DNA of 64,000 nt, from positions 132,689 through 196,688 of the forward strand of contig JAGQKV010000013.1 in NCBI GenBank assembly GCA_020429915.1, read 5' to 3'. Positions 1 through 9,109 of the stretch are shown one piece after another (within the stretch, counting starts at the first letter, position 1; the number at the start of each line of letters is the position of its first letter). The DNA is from Candidatus Omnitrophota bacterium. Lineage in GTDB: Bacteria > Omnitrophota > Gorgyraeia > Zapsychrales > Zapsychraceae. The notes under the pieces were generated by a model. The model ran no database searches, was not told the DNA's origin, and was given only the letters and a program-made list of their open reading frames with translations. The position numbers and the translations under genes are program-made.

Positions 1-1083
1 CTGGTGAATTCGCGTTTGCGCGGGGTCGATGCTGATCAAACGGCCGACCATATCCACGCACTCAGCGGATATCTCACTCACGAAGGAGATGCGGCCGCCG
101 TTCCGGAGGGGTTGGGTGAATCGGTCGCGGAACTGCAGGTTGCGCAAAAGGCGATTGCCGCGGCCATTGCCGACCGTCACATGAATCCCCAGGTCGTACG
201 TGATCTCATCGTTGAAGAATTGGCCACCGTGGTGCCGTTCCGCGTACAGCGGGCGCTGGCGGGCCGGGATAACGCGGTGCTGGTCGTCGACGATTCCGTA
301 CGTGAGGCGGTTGAGTCGGCGGGAGATCCGGTGACGGTCGAGAAATACCACAGCCGCGGCGGCGAAGTGGCCTTGATTGAGAGCACCTATGATCCGGTCA
401 CCGGCAGGACCCGACATATATCCTACGGACGACAAGGCGTGGCCCCGTATTTCAACATCCTCGTGGACGGTGATCAGCGGGACGAAAGCACCGACGTGAT
501 CATCGGCCTGTATGAAGGCGGCGGCTACATCTCCGAATCGAGCACCCGGTTAAGCAAGACGGCCACGCTGGACGGACGTCAGATTACGATCGACAGCCGC
601 TATGACGCGCAAAGCAACCGGACCACCCATGCCTTCGCAGGCATCGCCACCGGCCCGCGGCAGGACCGTGTTCCCGGCTTTGAATTGGTCGAGCCCGAAC
701 ACGGCTTTTTTGTGCAACGCAGCGGGGCGGAGATCCTGGCCTTACGGGCCCGGGGATACTATCCCGATGCGGCGGTTATGGCTGCCCCGGGAGCGGCGGC
801 CGTCAGCGGGGGCGAGCAGAAGTACGGGGGTATCGATTTGAATATCCAACTGCTTGATCTGCAGATCAAACGCGATGAGACGGGTATTCCTCTGCCGGTG
901 ACACAGCAGCCATTGGAGGAACTGCACATTGAAGGCTTCGTGCCGGTGATCATCAATATTGTTCCGTTGAACAATCTTCCGCTCATTTTGGGCATGGACA
1001 ATAATTCACCGGTACGGGATAATGACAGCGGCGATCAACGCATGGCCGAGGCGGCCGCTCTCAATCGAAACGACAGATCGTGA
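1..1083 (+). CDS. Partial secreted-type protein with GGIDL/PVI C-terminal module
   Basis: The reading frame is open from the first base, so the 5' end is probably outside the window; the first in-frame start seen is GTG at 4. The visible 359 residues match no enzyme family I recognise. Near residue 276 it has GGIDLN, and 39 residues later PVIIN followed by a hydrophobic Pro/Leu-rich strand (VPLNNLPLIL) and a hydrophilic tail of about 29 residues. The same module ends the next gene and the protein at 27927-31094. The stop TGA overlaps the ATG of the next gene (TGATG), which implies translational coupling and a shared operon. Being secreted is inferred from its sister proteins, since the N-terminus is missing here. 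Confidence 0.8.
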   Translation: MVNSRLRGVDADQTADHIHALSGYLTHEGDAAAVPEGLGESVAELQVAQKAIAAAIADRHMNPQVVRDLIVEELATVVPFRVQRALAGRDNAVLVVDDSVREAVESAGDPVTVEKYHSRGGEVALIESTYDPVTGRTRHISYGRQGVAPYFNILVDGDQRDESTDVIIGLYEGGGYISESSTRLSKTATLDGRQITIDSRYDAQSNRTTHAFAGIATGPRQDRVPGFELVEPEHGFFVQRSGAEILALRARGYYPDAAVMAAPGAAAVSGGEQKYGGIDLNIQLLDLQIKRDETGIPLPVTQQPLEELHIEGFVPVIINIVPLNNLPLILGMDNNSPVRDNDSGDQRMAEAAALNRNDRS

Positions 1084-4000
1084 TGACAACTCATTTCAAA
1101 AACACAATTAGCATAGGCTTGCAGCGCGTGATGGCTATCATCTGCGCGGCGGTCATGGTTTTCAGCGGGCCGGTACCGCTGGCGCGGGCCGCGGACTTGG
1201 GGTGGAGAGATCTTGCGCCGGGCGAGATGATCGGCCCGAGTCGAACTTTTTCTCCTGTTCTTTTGAAGGGTATGATTCTTGATCCGAACGATCCGCTGCG
1301 GTTTCAGTTTGTAGTCGACAGCGGTTCGCTGGACATGACCAGCGCCCAGGTCAAGAGCGCCTCACAAAAGCTGGTGCGGTATTTTATGTCCGGTTTGACC
1401 ATCCCGAAATCGGAGCTGTGGGTAAACCTTTCACCTTACGAAGGCGACCGGATTATCACGGCCGAGCTCAGCCGGACGGAATTGGGTCAGGACCTGTTGG
1501 TCCAGGATTATCTGTTGAAGCAGCTCACGTCGACATTGATCTATCCGGAAGATGATCTCGGCGAGGAATTCTGGCAAAGGATTTACACCAAGGCCCATGA
1601 GCAGTACGGGGTTTCCGAACTGCCGATCGCCACTTTTAACAAGGTTTGGGTCCTGCCGGAGAAGGCGGTTATTGCAGAGCACGGCCTGAGTGTGGAGATC
1701 GTGGAGAGCCGTCTTAAAGTCATGCTGGACCGTGACTACGTGGCAATGCAGGCGAACGGAAAAAAGACTGATAACCAGGCGGATGAGGATCTCAATGTCC
1801 TTTCATCGACGGTGCTGCGCGACCTGATCGTTCCGGAGATTGAAAAAGAAATCAATAACGGCGAGAATTTCGCGGCGCTGCGGCAGATCTACCATTCTCT
1901 GATATTGGCCAAATGGTATAAAGAGACGATCACCAACAGTCTGTTGTCCCAGGTGTATGTGGACCGGCAGAAGGTACTCGGCATCGACCTGGCCGATCCG
2001 GACATTCGCGAGAAAGTTTACCGGCGCTATCTGGATGCGTTTCAAATCGGAGTTTTTGACTATGTGCGTGAGGAATACGACAGCTATTCCCACGAAATGA
2101 TCCCTCGCAAGTATTTCTCGGGCGGGATAACGCGACTTTTGAATATGCCGTTGACCAGGGATGTCTCCGGACGTGAGGTCCCGATCACAGGTGAACGCTT
2201 TATCCTGGATATCGGAACGTTTCCTCGCTACCAGGGGGACAAGGCCGTGCTGGGCGAATCCGGTTCCCAGGAGCCGTTGGTAAGGGAAGTGCGCGTGTTC
2301 GACCTGTTTTTCTCGGAGGCGCAAAAAGAGCGGCGCTGGCGACGGGATGAATTGGTGCCTTTGGGGGAGGCCGTTGACGCGCTGCTGGAGAAATTCGCGG
2401 GCAGGGACGTCCCTATCGAACGCTCCGACATTGAAAACTATCTGATCAACACACCGGGTTATCCGGTGGAAGGCAATGTTCATTTAGCCAAGACTCCGAC
2501 CCTGTTGCGTGGTGTCTCCAAAGGTTTGGAGGGTGTCGGAATCGGCCGGGCGACATTCTTCGAAAGGGAGGACGTCCAGTTCCAGTATCCTTTTGTCGCT
2601 CCCAATAACACCGCCGAGGTTCGGGATCAGAAAGTTTCTAACGAAAAACGTCTGGTCGGTGAGATTTTTCAAGGTGCCTTCCGCGCCGAGAGTGAGCTGG
2701 CTGCCGGAGCCGTGCTGGACCGTGTTATCAATGCCACCAGCGCCTTGATACAGGAGCAGGTTGAAAACCGGATGGAATTCGCCTACCGCTTGGTGCACGA
2801 ACTTGTCCGAAAGTCCAAGGAAGATTTTTTGATTGAATTGGGGTTAGGGGAAGAAGAAGTTCCTGCTGACTTTATCGATGAATTCAAAAAGGAACTGCTG
2901 AACATATACATACCGCGTTTGGTCGAGGCGCACGCCGAATCTCCGGAATATGTGACGGTTTTCGGCGACAACTACGCCTTATATCAGCGTCTTAAACTGA
3001 TGCGGGGGGCGTGGGCCGTATTATTGACGCATCCGTACGGATTGGACCGGATGCGCGAGTACTATCAGTTGTTACAGGATTACGTTCGCTTTCAGGAATT
3101 GCACGACGAACAAATTCGTAAGTCCGATGAAGAAAAAGATGAGCCGCGGATCGCGCGATTGCGTCGGGAAATGGAGAGGATCAACGGGCGTCTGAAGACA
3201 TTGCATAAGGAAATCGAAGGCTTACAGCAAAGTATGCAGGCGCAAAAATCCATGTTCTTCTTCGAATTTCTGCGTAAGACTCTCCAAAAAAGTGGCGAGG
3301 AACATGGTAATAATGCCTTTGCTATGATCCAGGCACACCGTAAGGAAATGGATGCCTTCTTCGAAATGATGCGTCAGGGCGGAACCCTGCCACGCAATAT
3401 GGAGGCGATCAAGGAGGCCTACACGGCGTTTACATTCGTTCAGGACCATCTTGACAGCCACGCCTACGTCATCGCCTATGAAGATGCCCCGGATCTTAAG
3501 GAACAGAAAATTAATCTGGAAATCGGGCGGTTTCTGAGCGTGTTGCGACGGGCGCGCGAACTATTTGTGCGCGAACAGTTGCGTTTGGAGGCCGCGCGTA
3601 AGGATGATTACAACGGCCAGTACTACGGTGAGATCCTCAAAGGATTGGAGTCCGAATCCGCAACCGCGGTCGCACTCTCCGATGGCGGCAGTCTTTTCAG
3701 CCGTTTTCTCGATTCGTTTGCCGAGTATGTCCAGGGGCGAATCAGTCAGCGCGGCGTTACCATTGAGCGGGGAATGATCAATTACATGGCATTTGCCCAT
3801 GATGACGATCTGCTGGCGGCCGCGGGGGATCGCGTGAAACTGCCTGAGTTTGCGGACGCGTCCGACAAGGAGCGCTTTCGCGACATGACCGTCGAATTCA
3901 TGATGATATTTTCTCAATTGCTCAAGGAAGAAACGATCCAGCAGGCAACGGAACCGATGGTCGTTTTTGTCGATCCGAGTATCGAAGCGCTGACTCCGAA

Positions 4001-5996
4001 CGAAGTCGGGACCATCCACGTCAAGTTTCCGAATATCGTAGCTATTGTGGAACAGGGCCGGTCGCCGCATGCAATCAACCAGTTCCCGCTGTCCGTCTCC
4101 GGCGTGTCCGGTTTTACCAAGGCCAACATCAAAGAGGGCGAATTGACTATTGTCGAAGGCAGCTCGCGTGGGCTTGGCGGTGTGACCGTTCGTCCGGATT
4201 TAAAGACAAGAGTCGCCGCTTACCAGTTGAGTGAGGATTTGGACCGGCGGCGCGAATATTTCAATGTCGTCGCGGCCAAGCCTTTGAAGATCGGCGGACG
4301 CACTTACCAAAGTTTTACCAGTATCGGCGTCAATCATCGCGAAGACCTGCGCCGGATGAACGCGCTCGGTATACCGAACGTGGGATTGCACCGGCTGGAA
4401 CTGATGTTCGAAGATCCCTACCGTCCGGACCTGCGCAACCAGGAACGTCAAATGGCCCAGGAATTCGAGAACATCCTGAACGAAGAGGTGTTCAGCGGTG
4501 ATTTGGGCGACGGGGTGCTGGGGCGTTATATTCCGCGGCTGGACGACATCGGCGGTGAAAAGGTGCCGCAAATCCTCAGTGATTATCTGGCCAAGGTCGA
4601 GGCCGCGGAAGGCAAAGGCCGGCGCGAAGAACTGAAAAAAGAGATTTTGACGGAATATTCCGGTACGGCGTTCTATTTTTACCGGGATGCAGGCGGCGAG
4701 CGCCCGTTCTATGAATACGGGCTGCGGCAGCTGCGCGCGCTGTTCCGAGCGTATCACAAGGCCACCAACAAGCGGCTGGGACTCACGTTTCCCAATGTGC
4801 GTGTTATTCCGGGTGTCGTCGGTGTAGACGATATTCTGGCAATGGTGGACGAAGCCAAGCAGCAGGCGGCCCAGGCGCTCTTTGAGGAGGAACGGGAGGA
4901 ATTGGCGGACCGGATCGCCAAGTTGCGCGAGCAAACCACCGGAGAGACCGCCGACGGTGAAACGACTGATGAAGAGCGCCGGGCGCACGAAGAGCGCGTG
5001 CGGGAGTTGGATATCCTGGACGAGCGGCTGAATTATTTTACCGAAGACCACGATATCTTTATCAGTCGACTGATCAAAGCCTTCGAAGGTGTCCAAATCG
5101 GTTTCTACGTGGAAGATGTTCGGGAGATCCCGCACTATGACGAAATGGTCCGTAAATCGGATTTTATCGCCATCGGGACCAATGACATGACGCAATCCCT
5201 GTTCCGTCGGGACTTCCCCAAACTGACGCGTTTCGATTCCCGCTACAGCCATCTTTTTGATGAAATGCAGCCGCGTCTGCTGGAAGTGAACTGGCTTATG
5301 GCGCGGATATCCGCCCGGCACCGCAAGCCGCTGCTGATCAGCGGGGACTGGGGTGATACGGTCCGTTGGGGCGGTTTTGTCGGGACGGCTTTAAGCCAGC
5401 GCTATTCTGCTGACGTTTATCCGGTGTCGTCGATTTCCAAGGCTGCGCGGATTCGCGCGTACATGCGCGAAATCTCAGTGGGCCGTTTGACGAAAGTTCC
5501 GGATTCAGAAAGCGAAGGGATATTCAGTGAAATGTTTGCCCGCCTGGAAGCGGCTTATGCGGACGGGCTCAATGAATTCCGCGATGTCCTGCACGGCGCC
5601 GAGGAGGAATACCTGGCCCCCGTGCAAAAACTGCGGGAGTCGCTGGATCCGGTCATCGAAAGCAAGGTCAGAGAGATGTCCGGTACCTCCGAGGGGTCGG
5701 ATAAGGCCCTGCTCGCCCGCGAGGAAACGGCGGATAATGTCGGGGGGATCGATCTTAATGAAATTCAGTTGCAACGCGCTGAAGCCGCGATTCGTATTGA
5801 ATTCGACCCGGCGAAAGTGGAGGCCATCCTGGATGCCGGAGTGATCGACGGCTTCACGCCTGTCATTATCAATGTGGCCCCGATGCCGGTCCTGCTGCCC
5901 CTGGCGGGGGGTGATTCCCGTGATCAACTTCTACTCGACGGTTCGGTCGGCGAGTTCTCCGCCCGGCGGGACGATCCGCTGCAACCGCAAACATAA
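1083..5996 (+). CDS. Giant secreted protein with PEP-utilising-enzyme-like region and GGIDL/PVI tail
   Basis: A 1637-residue protein starting at ATG 1083; a GTG one codon earlier is also in frame. Residues 1-38 are a signal peptide (hydrophobic core, then ARA-A). Residues about 55-360 are homologous to the N-terminal domain of the protein at 27927-31094; for example both contain WVNLSPYE, TFNKVW, LRQIYH and IPRKYFSGG. Residues about 700-740 are coiled-coil-like. From about 960 to 1450 the order of motifs resembles PTS enzyme I / PEP synthase / pyruvate phosphate dikinase: a swivelling-domain-like segment with SPHAI (His about 996), GLHRLELMF (about 1100), IGTNDMTQ (about 1364), then ISGDWGD (about 1420) where the family has a CGE motif. 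The catalytic Cys is therefore Ser here. GGIDLN lies near 1553 and PVIIN near 1593. An enzymatic role is doubtful; a structural or binding role is as likely. Confidence 0.9.
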   Translation: MTTHFKNTISIGLQRVMAIICAAVMVFSGPVPLARAADLGWRDLAPGEMIGPSRTFSPVLLKGMILDPNDPLRFQFVVDSGSLDMTSAQVKSASQKLVRYFMSGLTIPKSELWVNLSPYEGDRIITAELSRTELGQDLLVQDYLLKQLTSTLIYPEDDLGEEFWQRIYTKAHEQYGVSELPIATFNKVWVLPEKAVIAEHGLSVEIVESRLKVMLDRDYVAMQANGKKTDNQADEDLNVLSSTVLRDLIVPEIEKEINNGENFAALRQIYHSLILAKWYKETITNSLLSQVYVDRQKVLGIDLADPDIREKVYRRYLDAFQIGVFDYVREEYDSYSHEMIPRKYFSGGITRLLNMPLTRDVSGREVPITGERFILDIGTFPRYQGDKAVLGESGSQEPLVREVRVFDLFFSEAQKERRWRRDELVPLGEAVDALLEKFAGRDVPIERSDIENYLINTPGYPVEGNVHLAKTPTLLRGVSKGLEGVGIGRATFFEREDVQFQYPFVAPNNTAEVRDQKVSNEKRLVGEIFQGAFRAESELAAGAVLDRVINATSALIQEQVENRMEFAYRLVHELVRKSKEDFLIELGLGEEEVPADFIDEFKKELLNIYIPRLVEAHAESPEYVTVFGDNYALYQRLKLMRGAWAVLLTHPYGLDRMREYYQLLQDYVRFQELHDEQIRKSDEEKDEPRIARLRREMERINGRLKTLHKEIEGLQQSMQAQKSMFFFEFLRKTLQKSGEEHGNNAFAMIQAHRKEMDAFFEMMRQGGTLPRNMEAIKEAYTAFTFVQDHLDSHAYVIAYEDAPDLKEQKINLEIGRFLSVLRRARELFVREQLRLEAARKDDYNGQYYGEILKGLESESATAVALSDGGSLFSRFLDSFAEYVQGRISQRGVTIERGMINYMAFAHDDDLLAAAGDRVKLPEFADASDKERFRDMTVEFMMIFSQLLKEETIQQATEPMVVFVDPSIEALTPNEVGTIHVKFPNIVAIVEQGRSPHAINQFPLSVSGVSGFTKANIKEGELTIVEGSSRGLGGVTVRPDLKTRVAAYQLSEDLDRRREYFNVVAAKPLKIGGRTYQSFTSIGVNHREDLRRMNALGIPNVGLHRLELMFEDPYRPDLRNQERQMAQEFENILNEEVFSGDLGDGVLGRYIPRLDDIGGEKVPQILSDYLAKVEAAEGKGRREELKKEILTEYSGTAFYFYRDAGGERPFYEYGLRQLRALFRAYHKATNKRLGLTFPNVRVIPGVVGVDDILAMVDEAKQQAAQALFEEEREELADRIAKLREQTTGETADGETTDEERRAHEERVRELDILDERLNYFTEDHDIFISRLIKAFEGVQIGFYVEDVREIPHYDEMVRKSDFIAIGTNDMTQSLFRRDFPKLTRFDSRYSHLFDEMQPRLLEVNWLMARISARHRKPLLISGDWGDTVRWGGFVGTALSQRYSADVYPVSSISKAARIRAYMREISVGRLTKVPDSESEGIFSEMFARLEAAYADGLNEFRDVLHGAEEEYLAPVQKLRESLDPVIESKVREMSGTSEGSDKALLAREETADNVGGIDLNEIQLQRAEAAIRIEFDPAKVEAILDAGVIDGFTPVIINVAPMPVLLPLAGGDSRDQLLLDGSVGEFSARRDDPLQPQT

Positions 5997-6038
5997 CCCC
6001 TGCCAGAGCCATTTTCGGTTAACTATTCAGGATACATA

Positions 6039-6068
6039 TTGTCAAATCAAGGCGTTTCTATGTATAAT
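6039..6068 (+). promoter_or_regulatory. Sigma70-type promoter
   Basis: TTGTCA (6039-6044), an 18 bp spacer and a perfect TATAAT (6063-6068) lie about 30 bp upstream of the ATG at 6098. This is the likely start of the small-membrane-protein transcript. Confidence 0.75.
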
Positions 6069-6097
6069 ACGGGGGCATTAGGGGGGGAAGTAAGCGC

Positions 6098-6658
6098 ATG
6101 ACCTATCCGGATTCCCTGCGCGGGATCGCGCTGATCATCATTTCCAGTTTTATTACCATTTACGGGATCGTCGGAGGTATCTCCCAGATCTCGGGACAGA
6201 TGTACCGTGACGATTTGGTGTATCCCGTCAGTCTACAGAATCCCGGCAAAGAATTGCAGACGGCGCTGCTTACCGTGGACCGCGACGAGACCCGCTCGCT
6301 TTGGCTCCGGGTGCCGGACCGGCGCATTGAAAACCGGGATCTGCAGTTTCAACTCCGGTTGATTGACGACGCGGGCAACACCGTGTCCGATTGGAGTGAG
6401 GATTTTCGGTTGGGTTACCTGCGTAACAGCTCCGGCCGCAGGCAATATTACCGCATCGGCCAGCATGATTTCACCTCGGGATTCACCGGATATTTCCGAT
6501 ATGCCACCGGCGGCTCATGGAGGCCGACTTACAACGGAGTGCTGGTATTAAGGGATAAAGGGCAGGGGGCCGTCCCTTACAAATTTCTGGGGGTGATCGG
6601 GGTCGGTGTGATGATCCTCATCATCGGTTTGAGGCAATTGCCGACATCCACCAAGTAG
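6098..6658 (+). CDS. Hypothetical membrane-anchored protein
   Basis: A 186-residue protein of unknown family. An N-terminal membrane segment (about residues 10-30) is followed by a beta-rich extracytoplasmic domain of about 125 residues and a C-terminal membrane segment (about 163-180, FLGVIGVGVMILIIG). Both ends are thus anchored, with the middle domain probably outside the cytoplasm. A GGGGGAAG ribosome site precedes ATG 6098, and a strong promoter sits just upstream. It is the first of four consecutive small membrane-protein genes on the same strand, which may act together. Confidence 0.8.
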   Translation: MTYPDSLRGIALIIISSFITIYGIVGGISQISGQMYRDDLVYPVSLQNPGKELQTALLTVDRDETRSLWLRVPDRRIENRDLQFQLRLIDDAGNTVSDWSEDFRLGYLRNSSGRRQYYRIGQHDFTSGFTGYFRYATGGSWRPTYNGVLVLRDKGQGAVPYKFLGVIGVGVMILIIGLRQLPTSTK

Positions 6659-6682
6659 CCGTTTTAATCACTGGACTGCCAA

Positions 6683-6955
6683 ATGTCAGGAAATCCGCTC
6701 TTAAAACCCAAGAAAAATACGCTCGAGTCTATCAGCAATGTCTTTTTCGTGATCGCATTGGTTCTCACCGTCGGGTATTTCAGTCTGGCCGTGATTGCGG
6801 TGCGTCAAAAACAGGGCCAGTACAAGGATCTTTACCGCCGCGGGATGATTACCAAGCAGGACTTTGAGTACCGGATGGAAGATACCACCTACCTGCGCAT
6901 GATGCTTCATCCGCAAGATATCATCCCCTTTGAGAAATACTTCGGATCCCGATAA
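6683..6955 (+). CDS. Small hypothetical membrane protein
   Basis: A 90-residue protein with one clear membrane helix (about residues 20-40, VFFVIALVLTVGYFSLAVIAV) and a charged, probably cytoplasmic, C-terminal half. The gene lies 24 bp behind 6098-6658, so it is probably cotranscribed. No ribosome site is obvious before ATG 6683. I do not recognise the family. Confidence 0.65.
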   Translation: MSGNPLLKPKKNTLESISNVFFVIALVLTVGYFSLAVIAVRQKQGQYKDLYRRGMITKQDFEYRMEDTTYLRMMLHPQDIIPFEKYFGSR

Positions 6956-7005
6956 TCGGCGTTTGTTTTCCCGGTATACTCGTCACAAGCCAGGGAGGGT
7001 TGACC

Positions 7006-7404
7006 ATGTTAATCATATGGCGCGGGTGGGGGTGGATCGTGATTGCGATTGCCGTTGCCGCTTTTCTTGGGGCCGAATGGGCGGTGGAAACCGTGACGGG
7101 TGACGAGCAGTATTATCAGAATCACGAATGGACCAAACACCTGGCCGTTGCCGTGGTGTGTTTTGTTACCATGTTTACGGGATTCTATCTCAATCACTTC
7201 AGGCGCCTGCGCCGTGATGAATTGACCGGAGAAGTCACCGCCTTGTATCCCGCCCACACGCTTTACTATATTCCCATCGAATACTGGTCGTTGATCATCG
7301 TGATGTTTTTTGCGGGTGCCCAATTTCTGACTGAGCGCGAATTCGACCGGATCGAGGCGCAGCCCGCAGCTGAGAATCAGCTTAAGAAAAAGGTAAGCCC
7401 GTGA
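7006..7404 (+). CDS. Hypothetical membrane protein with two or three helices
   Basis: A 132-residue protein. ATG 7006 is preferred to the in-frame TTG at 7000 because GGGAGG at 6993-6998 gives a proper 7 bp spacing to the ATG. Helices are visible near residues 8-25, 45-62 and 90-108. The family is unknown. Its position among other small membrane proteins suggests a common membrane-associated role. Confidence 0.7.
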   Translation: MLIIWRGWGWIVIAIAVAAFLGAEWAVETVTGDEQYYQNHEWTKHLAVAVVCFVTMFTGFYLNHFRRLRRDELTGEVTALYPAHTLYYIPIEYWSLIIVMFFAGAQFLTEREFDRIEAQPAAENQLKKKVSP

Positions 7405-7493
7405 CCCGCGATGAATGGGAACAGATCCTCGATTAAAAGTAGATGTGCCGTACACGGCGGCCTTCTTAACGTACTCATGGGGAGGCCGGACAA

Positions 7494-8096
7494 GTGGATT
7501 CACTGTTTTCAGTGCTGATGCTCATCGCCGTCGGAATCGTTCTGCTAGCGGTGCCGCTGGTTTGGCTGGCCGTGCGCGAAGTCGGTAAGAGTTATCGAAT
7601 GTTTCACGAACTGGCCGTCCGCTACTCGGGCCGGGTCACCAAATTGCCCTTCGGTGCCGTGATCGGTTTGGAAGAAGGGAGAGAGGCCCGGATTTACGTT
7701 TTGCAGGGAACGATAAACTATGTGCTGCGCATTAATCTCATGTCAAATCCGGATGTGCTTCTCGTTCGACGGCCCAAGTACTTACAGGCATTATCCGTCC
7801 CGAGATGCGGGTTGAAAAGGCGACAAATCCTGTTTCAGGAATTATTTGATGAAGCGTATACGCTGCACGCTGCGGATGAAGAATGGGCGCGCCAAATATT
7901 TGATGCCGAGCTGCGGGATCGCCTCGCAAAGGAAGGGCGCGTCGTCCGCCTGATCGTTCGCGGGCGCAAGATATCCGCCCTCACGATGATCTGGCGGCAT
8001 AGCGAGGCGGAGGAGCGTTTACTATATGAAACGGTGGACCTTTTAAATGCCCTGGCGATCAAGATATTGCGCTCCGGTCTGACAGTTTCAGACTGA
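7494..8096 (+). CDS. Hypothetical protein with N-terminal membrane anchor
   Basis: A 200-residue protein starting at GTG 7494 behind GGGGAGG. One strong N-terminal helix (about residues 5-25) is followed by a soluble alpha/beta domain rich in Arg and Glu. I do not recognise the family; the soluble part has no catalytic motif that I can name. It closes the 6098-8096 group of membrane proteins. Confidence 0.75.
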   Translation: MDSLFSVLMLIAVGIVLLAVPLVWLAVREVGKSYRMFHELAVRYSGRVTKLPFGAVIGLEEGREARIYVLQGTINYVLRINLMSNPDVLLVRRPKYLQALSVPRCGLKRRQILFQELFDEAYTLHAADEEWARQIFDAELRDRLAKEGRVVRLIVRGRKISALTMIWRHSEAEERLLYETVDLLNALAIKILRSGLTVSD

Positions 8097-8124
8097 GCGT
8101 TCGGACAGGTAAAGGGAGTGAATC

Positions 8125-8622
8125 GTGAACGACGAGAGACGCATCTGTTCTGTGTGCGGAGAATTTCATCCGGAAGCTCATATGGAATTGACGTTTCACC
8201 GTCCGGATCTGGTTTGCGAATTGCCGGTTGAGGAGCGCGAGGCGGACTGTCTTGAATCGAATGATATTTGTGTTGTGCGCAAGGAGCATTACTTTATTCG
8301 AGCTGTCCTTCCCTTGCCCGTAGCGGGACAGGAGGAGCCGTATCGGATCGGTTTGTGGGTGGAAGTGGGGGAGGAAGATTTTCGTCGTTTACACGCTCTT
8401 TGGGATGACCCCGCGCAGGCCCACGAGCCGCCGTTTGCCGTCCGGATCGCCAATCATATCCCGCAACTCCCACAGACCCTCGGACTATCCGCCTCCTTAC
8501 AGTTGACCGGCCGGACGACCCGGCCCGACATTTCGGTTGGAGATCCCGCGCATCCATTATACACGGAGCAACAGAACGGCATCGGTAAGGATCGTATCGA
8601 TGCATACAATCATTTATTTTAG
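8125..8622 (+). CDS. DUF2199 domain protein
   Basis: A 165-residue protein spanning a complete DUF2199 domain. Visible family signatures are the N-terminal CSVCGEFH metal-type knuckle, ERE, a DICVV...HYFIRAVLPLPV block, and the C-terminal HPLYTEQQNGI. Members are small cytoplasmic proteins of unknown function, often in variable operons. GTG 8125 follows AAGGGAG at a good distance. The gene ends just before a convergent lipoprotein gene. Confidence 0.85.
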   Translation: MNDERRICSVCGEFHPEAHMELTFHRPDLVCELPVEEREADCLESNDICVVRKEHYFIRAVLPLPVAGQEEPYRIGLWVEVGEEDFRRLHALWDDPAQAHEPPFAVRIANHIPQLPQTLGLSASLQLTGRTTRPDISVGDPAHPLYTEQQNGIGKDRIDAYNHLF

Positions 8623-8634
8623 ACTGAATTGAGC

Positions 8635-9051
8635 TTATTGCTTCAGGTCACTGATAAAACGGCAGCCGTTGACGATGGGGGTGTTGGAGGCGCTGTCCAA
8701 CGTGCACATCAGGCTGATCTCCATACCAGGCTGGTAGATGAAAAAGTCACTCAGATTTTCGGGATAGGAGGGGTCGAGAAAGAAAAGCCGCATGCCGCTT
8801 TCATAGGCCTGGGCGTCATCCATCCCGTAGAATTCCACGGCGAAGATCCCGTCGATGTCTTCTCCGACCTTGCGTTTGAGGATTCCGTCGAACCGGATCC
8901 GTTTTCCGCTAAATTTCTTGATGGCCGTGTAATGGTTTTTCATGTATTCATCGATAAACGCTTCCGGCGACATGCGGTAATGGGGTTTATTCGGGTCCGA
9001 TGCACAAGCGGTCAGGGTCAATAGTGTGAGGATCAGACAATATCTGAGCAT
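8635..9051 (-). CDS. Small lipoprotein, possible OB-fold (tRNA_anti-like)
   Basis: A 138-residue lipoprotein. I start it at the ATG whose complement ends at 9051, because MLRYCLILTLLTLTAC is a compact lipoprotein signal with lipobox LTAC. The longer frame upstream has no signal-like sequence. The mature part (FSGKRIRFDGILKRKV...EFYGM) looks like the beta-rich OB fold of tRNA_anti-like envelope proteins, but this is weak. Cys is also present in SLMC and NGCRF, possibly a disulfide. The gene sits behind the membrane protein at 9110-10453. Confidence 0.75.
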   Translation of the reverse strand: MLRYCLILTLLTLTACASDPNKPHYRMSPEAFIDEYMKNHYTAIKKFSGKRIRFDGILKRKVGEDIDGIFAVEFYGMDDAQAYESGMRLFFLDPSYPENLSDFFIYQPGMEISLMCTLDSASNTPIVNGCRFISDLKQ

Positions 9052-9109
9052 GGTAAGGTTAGTCCCTAAGAAAAAAATAGCCCTGCAGTGGGTTAATTGG
9101 GTGTTATTT

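Noticed and set aside
4200-5321. Long minus-strand frame of 373 codons
   Set aside because: It is the shadow of the PEP-enzyme-like region, whose plus-strand protein has recognisable motifs.
7401-7436. Eleven-codon frame overlapping the previous stop (GTGA)
   Set aside because: Too short to support, with no ribosome site of its own.
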